A stretch of 34,623 nucleotides of DNA from CAZVAN01 sp964625245 (GTDB lineage Bacteria; Patescibacteriota; Saccharimonadia; Saccharimonadales; UBA10212), in assembly GCA_964625245.1 (NCBI GenBank), contig CAZVAN010000006.1, positions 1 through 34,623 on the forward strand, written 5' to 3'. The position numbers were made by a program, and so were the translations under genes. Shown one piece after another: positions 7,724 to 16,085 of this stretch; the first letter of the stretch is position 1, and every line of letters starts with the position of its first letter. Under the pieces are notes generated by a model that did no database searches, was not told the origin of the DNA, and saw only the letters and a list, made by a program, of their open reading frames with translations.

Positions 7724-9505
7724 ATGAACCAGGACCATATTAGAAATTTTTGCATCATTGCTCACATTGATCACGGTAAGAGCACTCTGGCTGACCGTTT
7801 GCTGGAATTGACCGGAACCGTGCAGATGCGTGATATGCGTAATCAACTGCTGGATAAGATGGATCTGGAACAGGAACGAGGTATCACTATTAAATTGGCC
7901 CCGGTCCGTATGAAATATAAGGACTATGAGCTGAATCTGATAGACACCCCCGGACACGTTGATTTTAGCTATGAAGTAAGCCGCTCGCTCGAGGCCGTAG
8001 AGGGGGCTATCTTGGTAGTTGATGCCAGTCAAGGCATTCAGGCTCAAACTCTGGCCAATGTTTATCTGGCGCTCCAAGCCGATTTAAAAATTATCCCAGT
8101 TCTAAATAAGATCGACCTGCCGGCAGCCGATGTAGAGAGGGTGAGCGCCGAAGTAATCAGCTTACTGGGCTGCAAGAGAGAAGACATCTTGCTGGTTAGT
8201 GCCAAAACCGGGGAGGGCGTGGATGCACTTCTGGACAGACTAGTGGAGCTAGTGCCGCCGCCCACCGGCGATACCAAAAAACCAACTCGAGCTCTCATAT
8301 TTGATAGTTATTATGATGATTACCGCGGGGTAATCCTTTACATCAGGGTAGTAGACGGACACATCAAAAAGAACGAAACCATAAAAATGATGGCTACCGG
8401 TGCTGAGGGTATAGCTTTGGAGCCCGGCCTCCTGAACCCTGATATGAAACCCTCGCCTGACTTAAAAACCGGTGAAATTGGCTATATAGTCACCAACTTA
8501 AAATCTACTCGCGAGGCCAGGGTGGGGGATACGGTTACTGCCCCCGCCCACCCGGCCAATGAACCATTGCCCGGCTATAAGGATGTTAACCCTTTTGTTT
8601 ACGCCGGTTTCTTCCCGGATAGCAACGAAAACTACCAGTTGCTTAAGGATGCTATCGAGCGGCTAAGCCTGAGTGATTCGGCACTTCAGTACGAGGTAGA
8701 AAACTCGCCTGTTTTAGGCTTTGGTTTTCGGGTCGGCTTTTTGGGGTTGCTGCATATGGACATTGTCCGCGAGCGGCTGGAACGTGAATATGATCTTGAA
8801 CTGATTATTACTAATCCATCTACCGATTATCAGGTGAGCCTGACATCGGGAGAAGACCTGGTCATTAAGTCAGCCTCCGTCCTGCCAGACATGAGCTTGG
8901 TAGCTGAGATAAGAGAACCCTGGATAAAGGGTGAGATTGTAGCGCCAAACGCTTACGTAGGAGCAGTGCTGCAGCTGGTTGTATCAGCTCGTGGCAAGCA
9001 AAAACACATCGGCTACGTAGATGCTGACCTGGCGGTTATTGATTTTGAAGCGCCACTGGCTAATCTTCTAACCGATTTCTATGACCAGCTTAAAAGTGTC
9101 ACCAGTGGTTATGGCTCATTTAATTACGAGCTAGATGACTACCGGGCCGAAGATTTAGTGCGACTGGATTTTTATGTCGCCGGCGAGCGAGTAGATGCTC
9201 TCAGCGTTATGACTCATCGCGCAGAGGCAGAACGTCTGGCTCGTCGGGCGGTTGAAAAACTCAAGGAGGTTATCCCACGCCAACAGTTCAAGGTAGCTAT
9301 TCAAGCCGCCATTGGTGGTAAGTTTATAGCCCGTGAGGACATCAGCGCCTACCGTAAAGATGTTACAACCGGTTTGTATGGCGGAGATGTATCACGCAAG
9401 AAGAAGGTGCTAGCCAAACAAAAGAAAGGTAAGGAGCGAATGAAACGCTTTGGCAAGGTTGATATTCCGGCCGAAGCCTTTGCTGTTATGCTCAAGCGCG
9501 ATTAG
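7724..9505 (+). CDS. lepA: Elongation factor 4 (LepA), translational GTPase
   Basis: A 593-residue GTPase that acts on the ribosome (back-translocation or initiation-fidelity factor). The start at 7724 gives MNQDHIRNF, the normal LepA beginning. G1 is AHIDHGKST, G3 DTPGH, G4 NKIDLP, followed by domains II and III (FCGFRVGFLGLLHM-like segment, here GFGFRVGFLGLLHMDI). The LepA-specific C-terminal domain is complete, with VDALSVMTHR, DVTTGLYGGDVSRKKK and KGKERMKRFGKVDIP near the end. Length matches the family (about 600). It is transcribed from its own leaderless-type promoter. Confidence 0.97.
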   Translation: MNQDHIRNFCIIAHIDHGKSTLADRLLELTGTVQMRDMRNQLLDKMDLEQERGITIKLAPVRMKYKDYELNLIDTPGHVDFSYEVSRSLEAVEGAILVVDASQGIQAQTLANVYLALQADLKIIPVLNKIDLPAADVERVSAEVISLLGCKREDILLVSAKTGEGVDALLDRLVELVPPPTGDTKKPTRALIFDSYYDDYRGVILYIRVVDGHIKKNETIKMMATGAEGIALEPGLLNPDMKPSPDLKTGEIGYIVTNLKSTREARVGDTVTAPAHPANEPLPGYKDVNPFVYAGFFPDSNENYQLLKDAIERLSLSDSALQYEVENSPVLGFGFRVGFLGLLHMDIVRERLEREYDLELIITNPSTDYQVSLTSGEDLVIKSASVLPDMSLVAEIREPWIKGEIVAPNAYVGAVLQLVVSARGKQKHIGYVDADLAVIDFEAPLANLLTDFYDQLKSVTSGYGSFNYELDDYRAEDLVRLDFYVAGERVDALSVMTHRAEAERLARRAVEKLKEVIPRQQFKVAIQAAIGGKFIAREDISAYRKDVTTGLYGGDVSRKKKVLAKQKKGKERMKRFGKVDIPAEAFAVMLKRD

Positions 9506-9557
9506 TGTTTAATTATCACGCAAATGCTTATACAATATGAGGTAAGATTGAAGAAGT

Positions 9558-10760
9558 ATGTTGGGTAGACACAAACTTAATGCGCAAGCAAAACTAAGCA
9601 TAGCAGTCCTGGTGCTGATAGGATTGGCTATAGTCGGGTATGCTCTGTTTGGCTCGTCTGGTAAGTCGGGCCATAACTACACCTCTGAGCTGGTATATGC
9701 GGACTACAATGAGGGGAATATATCGCTGGCCGACAAAACTGGAAAGCAAACTTCCAAGTCTAACCTTCCAGAATTTAACCTTCTTAATTACCAGGCAATT
9801 GCTCCAAACGGCGGAGTTCTAGTCAATCTAAACGGTGGCATGGACAATGAGAGCTTTATTTTTACTCACAATAATACCCAAAAAACCTTTACCGGCGATT
9901 CTGCCAAGTTGCTGAGCTCAGCGGTTTTGGTACAAGACTCGCATCAAATGTTCTTTAAGGATGAAAATACTGTACTGTTTACAGCCTGTGCGGATTCCAG
10001 TGCCAGCTGCTCACTCCATAGCTTCAACGTATCAAACAGTACAAACTCCAAACTGTTGGACACCGGCGTCAAACAGGCTAGCCAACACACACCAAGTGTC
10101 TATCTGGTCGGCTACGCTCCAACGCAGCATCTGGCTTATGTTAGGGTAGTTAACTCCGCAAACAAGTTTGGCAGTTCAACTAATGCCATTTATGAGATAG
10201 ATATTAACAACTCTAAAGTAACTCGCAATTTTAACATGCCGCCGTCAGCTAGCTCCACGGCTACTCTGTCGCCTGATGGCAATAAGCTGGCTTACATAAC
10301 CTATGATACTAAGGGCAACAGCACTGTAAATGTGCTCGATCTGAGTAATGCGTCTGTACAAAAAGTCTCTTGGAACAAGGGCCCATTGTCCACCGATCCG
10401 GGAGCCCTGAAATGGTCCCCTGACAGTTCCAAGATACTGACCCAGAACATCAATATCGTTAAACCTTCCGATGTTGCAGCAAACGACAAGACCCAAGCGC
10501 CGGTAGTAATTGCCTACATTGACCTGACTAGCAATAACGCCATTCACACTATTCAGCAGATAAATGACCCAAGCCAAGAGGCCATCGGTAGTCTCGGCTG
10601 GCTCGATAACAGCCAAATTGTCTATCAGATGAAAAAATCAACCAAGGTTAACGGTTTAGCGGGTACTACGAACCAAACAGTTAAACAAAAGGTTAGCGGG
10701 GGTGCTGCCACGACTTTGCAGACACCAGGTGGTGACCTGACTCAAGTTGCGCTTTATTAA
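9558..10760 (+). CDS. Membrane-anchored beta-propeller-like protein (WD40/TolB-like repeats)
   Basis: A 400-residue protein with a signal anchor at about residues 13-30 (LSIAVLVLIGLAIVGYALFG) and the rest probably outside the cell. PD40/TolB-like blades are visible: ATLSPDGNKLAYITYD (near 235-250) and LKWSPDSSKILTQ (near 277-289), plus GSLGWLDNSQIVYQM. Earlier blades are more divergent. It would form a six- or seven-bladed propeller for binding a protein or sugar partner. A weak TATACAAT precedes it with GAAGAAG before the ATG. It lies between lepA and the guanylate-kinase-like pair, with no obvious link to either. Partner unknown. Confidence 0.75.
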   Translation: MLGRHKLNAQAKLSIAVLVLIGLAIVGYALFGSSGKSGHNYTSELVYADYNEGNISLADKTGKQTSKSNLPEFNLLNYQAIAPNGGVLVNLNGGMDNESFIFTHNNTQKTFTGDSAKLLSSAVLVQDSHQMFFKDENTVLFTACADSSASCSLHSFNVSNSTNSKLLDTGVKQASQHTPSVYLVGYAPTQHLAYVRVVNSANKFGSSTNAIYEIDINNSKVTRNFNMPPSASSTATLSPDGNKLAYITYDTKGNSTVNVLDLSNASVQKVSWNKGPLSTDPGALKWSPDSSKILTQNINIVKPSDVAANDKTQAPVVIAYIDLTSNNAIHTIQQINDPSQEAIGSLGWLDNSQIVYQMKKSTKVNGLAGTTNQTVKQKVSGGAATTLQTPGGDLTQVALY

Positions 10761-10765
10761 AATTA

Positions 10766-10793
10766 TTAGTAATTAGTAAAATTCACGTAGAAT
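10766..10793 (+). promoter_or_regulatory. Possible promoter of the guanylate-kinase-like pair
   Basis: TTAGTA (10766-10771), 16 bases, TAGAAT (10788-10793), then 10 bases to the ATG at 10804. The gap is very AT-rich, so other registers are possible. Confidence 0.45.
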
Positions 10794-10803
10794 ATAGCAT
10801 AAG

Positions 10804-11496
10804 ATGACGCGTGAAGAATTTTCGGCTGCTCTACCGGAACTGGTTAAAAACTATCAGCCAGCAACCGATGTTGCTAACCAAACCAAAGGCCTGGAGGTTT
10901 TAATGGCTGTCGGTCCATCGGGGGCAGGCAAAACAACCTTAATTCAGGCTTCAGGCTTGACCTACGTACCGTCTGATACCACACGGTTACCTCGTCCGGG
11001 CGAGATTGAAGGCGAGGATTTTTATTTTCGCTCCGACTACGATCAGATTGTAGAGGAAATCCGCGCTGGAAGATTTGTCCAGGTTGCCGTTGACTCGGGA
11101 GGGGACCTAAAGGCAACTAAAGCCAGTTCCTACCCGCAAAGTGGCGTGGTGATGATGGCTGTGGTGGCTGACGTGCTACCAATTTTCAGGAACCTTGGTT
11201 TTAAGCGAACAATTAGCGCCTTCGTAACGCCTCCGTCTTATGACGAATGGATGAGGCGTCTGCTTATCCACCAACTCAACGCTGATGAGTTTGCTAAACG
11301 AATTGATGAAGCTGAACGGTCCTTAAAAGCCGCTCTTAGCGACCCGGACATGCACTTCGTTTTAAACGATGACGTTGAAACCGCCAAAAATCAACTACTG
11401 GGACTCCTAGCTGGTAATGTCGACCAAAACCGCGAACAAGCTGCCCGTCAAGCGGCTCAGGTCTTGCTGGGCCGAGTATCAGAGTCCAGAACCTAG
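10804..11496 (+). CDS. Guanylate-kinase-like P-loop protein, intact Walker A
   Basis: A 230-residue cytoplasmic protein of the guanylate kinase fold. An intact P-loop GPSGAGKTT (residues 37-45) is followed at normal spacing by SDTTRLPRPGE (57-67), equivalent to the GMP-binding S-x-TTR-x-PRxGE of guanylate kinase, then EGEDFYF. The mid-part (FVQVAVDSGGDLKATKASS) differs from the usual YGTS region, and the lid (RLLIHQLNADEFAKR) lacks the R-x-R seen in GMP kinases. It could phosphorylate GMP or another nucleotide, or bind nucleotide for signalling. A 6-base gap separates it from a diverged paralogue, so the two are co-transcribed and may form a heterodimer. Confidence 0.8.
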   Translation: MTREEFSAALPELVKNYQPATDVANQTKGLEVLMAVGPSGAGKTTLIQASGLTYVPSDTTRLPRPGEIEGEDFYFRSDYDQIVEEIRAGRFVQVAVDSGGDLKATKASSYPQSGVVMMAVVADVLPIFRNLGFKRTISAFVTPPSYDEWMRRLLIHQLNADEFAKRIDEAERSLKAALSDPDMHFVLNDDVETAKNQLLGLLAGNVDQNREQAARQAAQVLLGRVSESRT

Positions 11497-11502
11497 CCAA
11501 GG

Positions 11503-12240
11503 ATGAACCAGTTTAGCCTTACCCATTACCAAGAGTTCAAAGATATTCTGCGAGGTTACCATGTATCGGATGAAGCCAAAAGTAGCTTGAAAGGCCTAAA
11601 ATTGGTGCTGCTTATTGCGCCAACCTCTGCTGGCCGCAACACCATAATCCGTAAGTTGTTAAAAACCGGAGATTATCATTACATAGTCTCTGATACTACA
11701 CGTCCGCCGCGTATCAACGATGGGATTCTCGAGCAAAACGGCAATGAATATTGGTTTAGGACGGAAGAAGAGGTGTTGGCTGACCTACGAGCCGGGCAAT
11801 TTCTTGAAGCCGAACTACTGCATAATCAACAAGTGTCGGGTATTAGCATTCGCGAACTTAAAGCTGCCAAAGCTCAGCAGGAAATTGCCGTGACTGACGT
11901 TGATTTGGAAGGCGTACATAACGTCATTAAAGTTAAGCCGGACACATTTGCCATAATGGTTATTCCGCCCGGTTTCCAGGAATGGCAAAACCGTATTATG
12001 CAAAGGAGCAGGATGAGCGAGGCCGAGCTCTCTAGAAGGTTTGAGACCGCCCAGCGAATATTTGCAGATGGCCTTAACAATAACTATTACCACTTCGTAA
12101 TATCTGAGAATGTCGAACAATCGGCTTCCATTATTAGCGCCATCGTGAGCGGCGGCATGAATCCCCATCAGGACAGGGGTAGAGAGCTATTGCATAGTCT
12201 GCAGCATCAGCTTCGTGAAAAACTGGAACCAACCCGATAG
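11503..12240 (+). CDS. Guanylate-kinase-like protein with degenerate P-loop
   Basis: A 245-residue paralogue of the preceding protein. It keeps guanylate-kinase hallmarks: VSDTTRPPR (residues 62-70), NEYWF, a lid with RIMQRSRMSEAELSRR and a typical C-terminal helix region (YYHFVISENVEQS). The nucleotide loop reads APTSAGRNT (39-47), with Arg45 in place of the catalytic Lys and Asn46 in place of Ser/Thr, so ATP hydrolysis is unlikely. The substrate side is better kept than in its neighbour. Together they look like one catalytic and one pseudo-enzyme subunit. The start ATG follows AAGG closely (CCAAGGATG). Downstream is the CIRCE-controlled operon. Confidence 0.8.
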   Translation: MNQFSLTHYQEFKDILRGYHVSDEAKSSLKGLKLVLLIAPTSAGRNTIIRKLLKTGDYHYIVSDTTRPPRINDGILEQNGNEYWFRTEEEVLADLRAGQFLEAELLHNQQVSGISIRELKAAKAQQEIAVTDVDLEGVHNVIKVKPDTFAIMVIPPGFQEWQNRIMQRSRMSEAELSRRFETAQRIFADGLNNNYYHFVISENVEQSASIISAIVSGGMNPHQDRGRELLHSLQHQLREKLEPTR

Positions 12241-12282
12241 GTAGGAACCGGTGTTCAGAATTCATCTTTTGTGCGAATTGGA

Positions 12283-12309
12283 TTGGCACTCTTGACAGGA
12301 GAGTGCTAA
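12283..12309. promoter_or_regulatory. CIRCE operator (HrcA binding site)
   Basis: TTGGCACTC (12283-12291), a 9-base spacer, GAGTGCTAA (12301-12309). This matches the consensus TTAGCACTC-N9-GAGTGCTAA with one change. Bound HrcA would cover the promoter -35 box, which is the spacer itself. Confidence 0.95.
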
Positions 12310-12321
12310 TTTAATTAAAAT
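12292..12321 (+). promoter_or_regulatory. Heat-shock operon promoter inside CIRCE
   Basis: A perfect -35 TTGACA (12292-12297) forms the first six bases of the CIRCE spacer. After 18 bases comes TAAAAT (12316-12321). The start would be near 12328, about 30 bases before hrcA. Confidence 0.8.
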
Positions 12322-12329
12322 ATAGACAC

Positions 12330-12356
12330 TTGGCAGTAGCCCTGCCGGAGTGCCAA
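12330..12356. promoter_or_regulatory. Second, degenerate CIRCE at the hrcA start codon
   Basis: TTGGCAGTA (12330-12338), 9 bases, GAGTGCCAA (12348-12356). The right half is the exact complement of the left half of the first CIRCE. The left half matches in seven of nine positions. It starts 21 bases after the first site and ends one base before the ATG, where a ribosome binding site would be. Confidence 0.6.
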
Positions 12357-12357
12357 T

Positions 12358-13059
12358 ATGACTGAACGCCAAAAACTAATTCTAAGCGCTATAGTAGAGC
12401 AATATGCCGAAGTTGCCAGCCCGGTTGGCAGTAATCTGCTAGCTAAGGCTTTTGGCGTGTCTAGCGCTACTGTTCGCGCTGATATGGCCGAGCTGGAGCA
12501 CATGGGTTACATACTTCAACCGCACACCAGTGCTGGTCGGGTACCAACCGATAAAGGCTACCGGTTTTACGTTAACCAGATAGCCGAACCCGAAACAAGA
12601 CAGCTTAGTAAATCAAGAGGCGAACGAGCCCTTACTGCCCGGGTGGCTGGTGGCGGTTTGCCAGAGCGTGTCATCAGAAATGCTGTAGATACACTCGTAG
12701 AACTGACGCACAACCTAGGGTTAGCCACAATTGGTGATCAGCTTTATATGAGCGGCCTATCGAATCTATTTGGCCAGCCGGAATTTATGCACCCTGGCCA
12801 AGTCCAGGAAGTTGCCAGGCTTCTGGACAATTTGGAACCTTGGCTTTATGAAGCTGCGCCCAACGAGCCATTGAGCGTCTACATAGGTCGCGAAAACCCT
12901 ATCGGTGGCGGCGCTGGCTGCTCGCTTATTATTAGCCGCTTTCAAAGTCCATTTTCAGACCGCAGTTACATTGGCGTTTTAGGCCCCACTCGCCAGAGTT
13001 ATCGTGAAGTCATGGGTCTGGTGGGCCAAGCTGGTAAAACACTGGAGGGAACACTGTAA
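12358..13059 (+). CDS. hrcA: Heat-inducible transcription repressor HrcA, short form
   Basis: HrcA represses chaperone operons by binding CIRCE and is kept active by chaperonins. The N-terminal winged-helix domain is clear: MTERQKLILSAIVEQY, then SPVGSNLLAK, SSATVRADMAELE and the family-typical HTSAGRVPTDKGYRFYVN (residues 55-72). The C terminus has the expected IGVLGPTRQSYREVMGLV. At 233 residues it is about 100 shorter than usual (about 340). The missing part comes from the central GAF-like and inserted regions, since both ends are present. It is the first gene of the operon and controls itself through two CIRCE-like sites. Confidence 0.93.
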   Translation: MTERQKLILSAIVEQYAEVASPVGSNLLAKAFGVSSATVRADMAELEHMGYILQPHTSAGRVPTDKGYRFYVNQIAEPETRQLSKSRGERALTARVAGGGLPERVIRNAVDTLVELTHNLGLATIGDQLYMSGLSNLFGQPEFMHPGQVQEVARLLDNLEPWLYEAAPNEPLSVYIGRENPIGGGAGCSLIISRFQSPFSDRSYIGVLGPTRQSYREVMGLVGQAGKTLEGTL

Positions 13060-13123
13060 TGTGGGCAGGATGGATTTATTGGTTCAGCGATTTGCTGAAA
13101 GTAATAACAGGGAAAAACAACTA

Positions 13124-13591
13124 ATGGCTAAGAAACCAACACTAGCTGAGCTAGAGCAAAAAATTGGCGAGCTGACCGAGGCCTTGCAACGGGAGAGAGC
13201 TGACGCAGTCAATCTTAGGCGTCGGGTTGAAGAAGAGCGGGGCAAAATGGCTAACTTCTATAAAGCCAAGGTAGTCCGCGACCTACTGCCGGCCCTGGAT
13301 AATCTCGAGCGAGCCTTAAAACACGTACCTAAAGATCTAGCCAGCAATGACTACGTTAAAGGTGTTCAAGGCGTAGTTAAGCAGTTTGAGCAGAATCTTA
13401 ACCAGTTGGGCGTAGAGAAAATTAAGACAGTTGGGCAAGTGTTTGACCCGGAGTTGCATGAAGCTATCCATATGGAAGACGGCGAAGGCAATGTTGAAGT
13501 TGTTTGCGAGGAACTTCAACCTGGCTACACAATAGGTGACGAAGTTATCCGCCACGCCATAGTCAAAGTAAAAATGGAGAAGTCAAAATGA
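13124..13591 (+). CDS. grpE: Nucleotide exchange factor GrpE
   Basis: GrpE releases ADP from DnaK. The protein (155 residues from the ATG at 13124) starts with a coiled coil (about residues 5-40, LAELEQKIGELTEALQRER), then KAKVVRDLLPALDNLERAL, the GrpE core, and ends with the beta-domain (VFDPELHEAIHME, QPGYTIGDEVIRHAIVKV), matching the family signature. The start is uncertain. An in-frame ATG at 13070, 11 bases after the hrcA stop, would add 18 residues but leaves almost no spacing to a GGCAGG. The 13124 ATG follows GGGAAAAAC. It overlaps the next gene by 4 bases (ATGA). Confidence 0.93.
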   Translation: MAKKPTLAELEQKIGELTEALQRERADAVNLRRRVEEERGKMANFYKAKVVRDLLPALDNLERALKHVPKDLASNDYVKGVQGVVKQFEQNLNQLGVEKIKTVGQVFDPELHEAIHMEDGEGNVEVVCEELQPGYTIGDEVIRHAIVKVKMEKSK

Positions 13592-14172
13592 CAGACCCTA
13601 ATGCCTTCTTTGAATCAGACGAAGTTTTTGGGAAGGGCATAGAGTATCCTACTACCTATGATAAATTTGGCCCGTCTGAGAACTATTCTGAGCAAGACAG
13701 AATGAAGATTACCGTAAGAGTCTTTAGCGACTATCGATTAATTACCGAAGAAGAAAGTGTTACTCCAGAGGGCCGAGAACGAATGGATATAGAATTTGAC
13801 TCGTTCATGAGATGGATTAACCTAAGTGACGACGAATTAAGCAAAGCCCTAGAGCTAGCAGGTCAACCCAAAGTAGAGGCCGGTCGTGCAGAACTGCCTG
13901 GCATCCCCTCGTCCCAACTAGCAACAATAGAGGCTCAAGTTTTGAGCCAACGAGCCCGGGAACAAGGTCTTACTGATGCCGAGAGAGAACGTAGGATTAC
14001 CGAAGCTAAGGAAGCTCTTGCCAAGATACACTTCTTAGCATTTAGAGACGAGCTATTACAAGCTTACCCAACTCTAGATTTACCCTTTCCTACACAGGAC
14101 GAGACTTTCATAGGTTACCACGCGCGACTAAGCGCAATAGCAGCAAATTACGATAATAAGGAGGAACAATAA
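13588..14172 (+). CDS. Unknown protein between grpE and dnaK
   Basis: A 194-residue, acidic, soluble protein with no family I recognise. It begins MTDPNAFFESDEVFG, has an aromatic/charged first half (ENYSEQDRMKI, FDSFMRWINLSDDELSKAL) and a long predicted helix (about residues 112-150, QVLSQRAREQGLTDAERER). It ends YHARLSAIAANYDNKEEQ. It starts within the grpE stop (ATGA overlap), and its own stop shares one base with the dnaK start (TAATG). The tight coupling on both sides means it is made with GrpE and DnaK under HrcA control. A DnaK client-delivery or stress role is inferred from position only. Confidence 0.85.
   Translation: MTDPNAFFESDEVFGKGIEYPTTYDKFGPSENYSEQDRMKITVRVFSDYRLITEEESVTPEGRERMDIEFDSFMRWINLSDDELSKALELAGQPKVEAGRAELPGIPSSQLATIEAQVLSQRAREQGLTDAERERRITEAKEALAKIHFLAFRDELLQAYPTLDLPFPTQDETFIGYHARLSAIAANYDNKEEQ
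14158..14164 (+). promoter_or_regulatory. Perfect Shine-Dalgarno of dnaK
   Basis: AAGGAGG is fully complementary to the usual 16S rRNA 3' end and lies 7 bases before the dnaK ATG, inside the end of the previous gene. Confidence 0.85.
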
Positions 14173-16085
14173 TGGGCAAAACTATAGGAATCGATCTAGG
14201 AACAACTAACAGTGCTATGGCGGTGATGCAGTCCGGCAAGCCGGAAATTATCGCCAACAGCGAGGGCAACCGTACTACGCCAAGCGTGGTAGCCATTAAT
14301 AAAAATGATGAGCGATTAGTCGGCCAAGTGGCCAACCGCCAGCGTGTGACCAACCCAACCAACACCATATTTGGTGTTAAACGGTTGATTGGCCGCAAGT
14401 TCGACGCCGAAGAGGTGCAACGCGATATCAAGCTAATGCCCTACAAGATAGTTAAGGCCGGTACCGGCGTAAAAGTTGAGATGGCCGGCAAAGATTACAG
14501 CCCTGAAGAAGTCAGCGGTATGATTCTATCAAAACTGAAAGCTGATGCCGAAGCTTTCCTGGGCGAGCCGGTGACAGAAGCCGTCATCACCGTACCAGCT
14601 TACTTTGACGACAGCCAGCGCCAAGCTACCAAAGATGCCGGCAAAATTGCCGGGCTGGAAGTAAAGCGCATCATTAACGAACCAACCGCTGCCGCTCTGG
14701 CTTACGGGCTTGATAAGAAAAAAGAAGAGAAGATTGCCGTATTTGACCTTGGTGGCGGCACCTTTGACGTATCTATTTTGCAACTTGGTGACAGTGTCTT
14801 TGAGGTCCTCTCCACTAATGGCGACACCCACCTAGGCGGCGAAGACTTTGACCTACGCATCGTCAACCATTTTGTAGACCAGTTTAAAAAAGAAACCGGC
14901 ATCGATATTAAGGACGACAAAGCTGCCATGCAGCGACTCAAGGAAGAGGCTGAAAAAGCCAAGAAAGAGCTATCTACAACAGAGGTGGCTGACATTAACC
15001 TACCATTTCTAACGGCCGACGCCGAGGGCCCCAAGCACTTTGAATACAAACTTACTCGCTCCAAACTAGTTGAACTAGTCCAAGACTTGATTGATAAAAC
15101 CGCTGAGCCGGTTAAGAAAGCTATCAAAGACGCCAAATTGGATGCTAAGGACATTAACGAAATTGTTTTAGTTGGCGGCATGACCCGTATGCCAGCCGTC
15201 ATGGAAAAAGTTAAGCAGATTTTTGGCAAAGAACCGCTGCAAGGTGTTAACCCGGATGAAGTCGTGGCCGTGGGTGCTGCTATTCAGGCTGGTGTACTAC
15301 AGGGCGATGTTAAGGACGTATTGTTACTAGACGTTACGCCTCTGAGTCTCGGGATCGAAACTCTTGGTAGCGTTACTACTAAATTGATTGAGCGCAACAC
15401 TACTATCCCAACCAGCAAGAACGAGGTGTTCTCAACCGCCGCCGACAACCAAAACAGCGTAGAAATCCACGTGCTGCAGGGCGAGCGTGAAATGTCCGGC
15501 GACAACAAAAGCCTGGGCCGCTTTGTGCTTGATGGCATCCCGCCAGCCCCACGCGGCGTACCGCAAATTGAAGTCACCTTCAACATCGACGCCAACGGCA
15601 TCTTGAATGTAGCAGCTAAAGATAAAGGCACCGGTAAAGAACAGAGCATTACCATTAGCGGCAGCGGCAACTTAGACAAAGCAGAAGTGGAAAAGGCCGC
15701 CAAGGAAGCCGAGGTTCACGCTGAAGAAGATAAGCAGAAGCGCGAGGCAGCTGAGGCCAAAAACCTGCTGGAAAACGCCGTTTACCAGGCCGAGAAGATG
15801 AAGACCGACTATAAAGACAAGCTGAGCGAGGATGATCTAAAAACCCTGCAAGATGCTGTTGATGAAGCCAAAACTCATTTAGAGGCGACCGATAAAGACG
15901 AGCTGGAAAAAGCTGGCAAAGACTTAAGCGACAAGATAATGCCCATCGGCGCCAAAATGTACGAGGCGGCAAACAAGGAAGAAGACAAACCAGCCGAAGA
16001 TGCTGAACCTGAAGCTGACAAGAAGAAAAAATCCGACAAAGACGAACCAATCGAAGGCGAAGTCGTCGACGCCAAGGAAAAATAA
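14172..16085 (+). CDS. dnaK: Chaperone protein DnaK (Hsp70)
   Basis: A full-length 637-residue Hsp70. The ATPase domain has GIDLGTTNSAMAV (residues 5-17), AYFDDSQRQATKDAG, INEPTAAALAYG, VFDLGGGTFDVS and LVGGMTRMPAV. The linker DVLLLDVTPLSLGIET is followed by the substrate-binding domain (TTIPTSKNEVFSTAADNQ) and an alpha-helical lid. The tail is long, acidic and Lys/Glu-rich and ends PIEGEVVDAKEK, close to the normal EEVVD-type ending. It has the operon's best ribosome binding site. The stop (16083-16085) overlaps the next start by one base, the same TAATGGGC junction as at its own start. Confidence 0.98.
   Translation: MGKTIGIDLGTTNSAMAVMQSGKPEIIANSEGNRTTPSVVAINKNDERLVGQVANRQRVTNPTNTIFGVKRLIGRKFDAEEVQRDIKLMPYKIVKAGTGVKVEMAGKDYSPEEVSGMILSKLKADAEAFLGEPVTEAVITVPAYFDDSQRQATKDAGKIAGLEVKRIINEPTAAALAYGLDKKKEEKIAVFDLGGGTFDVSILQLGDSVFEVLSTNGDTHLGGEDFDLRIVNHFVDQFKKETGIDIKDDKAAMQRLKEEAEKAKKELSTTEVADINLPFLTADAEGPKHFEYKLTRSKLVELVQDLIDKTAEPVKKAIKDAKLDAKDINEIVLVGGMTRMPAVMEKVKQIFGKEPLQGVNPDEVVAVGAAIQAGVLQGDVKDVLLLDVTPLSLGIETLGSVTTKLIERNTTIPTSKNEVFSTAADNQNSVEIHVLQGEREMSGDNKSLGRFVLDGIPPAPRGVPQIEVTFNIDANGILNVAAKDKGTGKEQSITISGSGNLDKAEVEKAAKEAEVHAEEDKQKREAAEAKNLLENAVYQAEKMKTDYKDKLSEDDLKTLQDAVDEAKTHLEATDKDELEKAGKDLSDKIMPIGAKMYEAANKEEDKPAEDAEPEADKKKKSDKDEPIEGEVVDAKEK

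Noticed and set aside
10245..10616. 123-codon minus-strand frame inside the beta-propeller gene
   Set aside because: The plus strand has coherent PD40-like blades over the same bases, and no start signals exist on the minus strand.
12330..12356. The palindrome before hrcA as a riboswitch or attenuator
   Set aside because: There is no T run or alternative hairpin. Its 9-9-9 layout and shared half-site fit a second CIRCE better.
14529..16075. Long open frames on the strand opposite dnaK (up to 175 codons)
   Set aside because: They lie wholly antisense to a highly conserved gene whose G+C-rich codons leave open shadow frames. They have no promoter, ribosome site or recognisable protein features.
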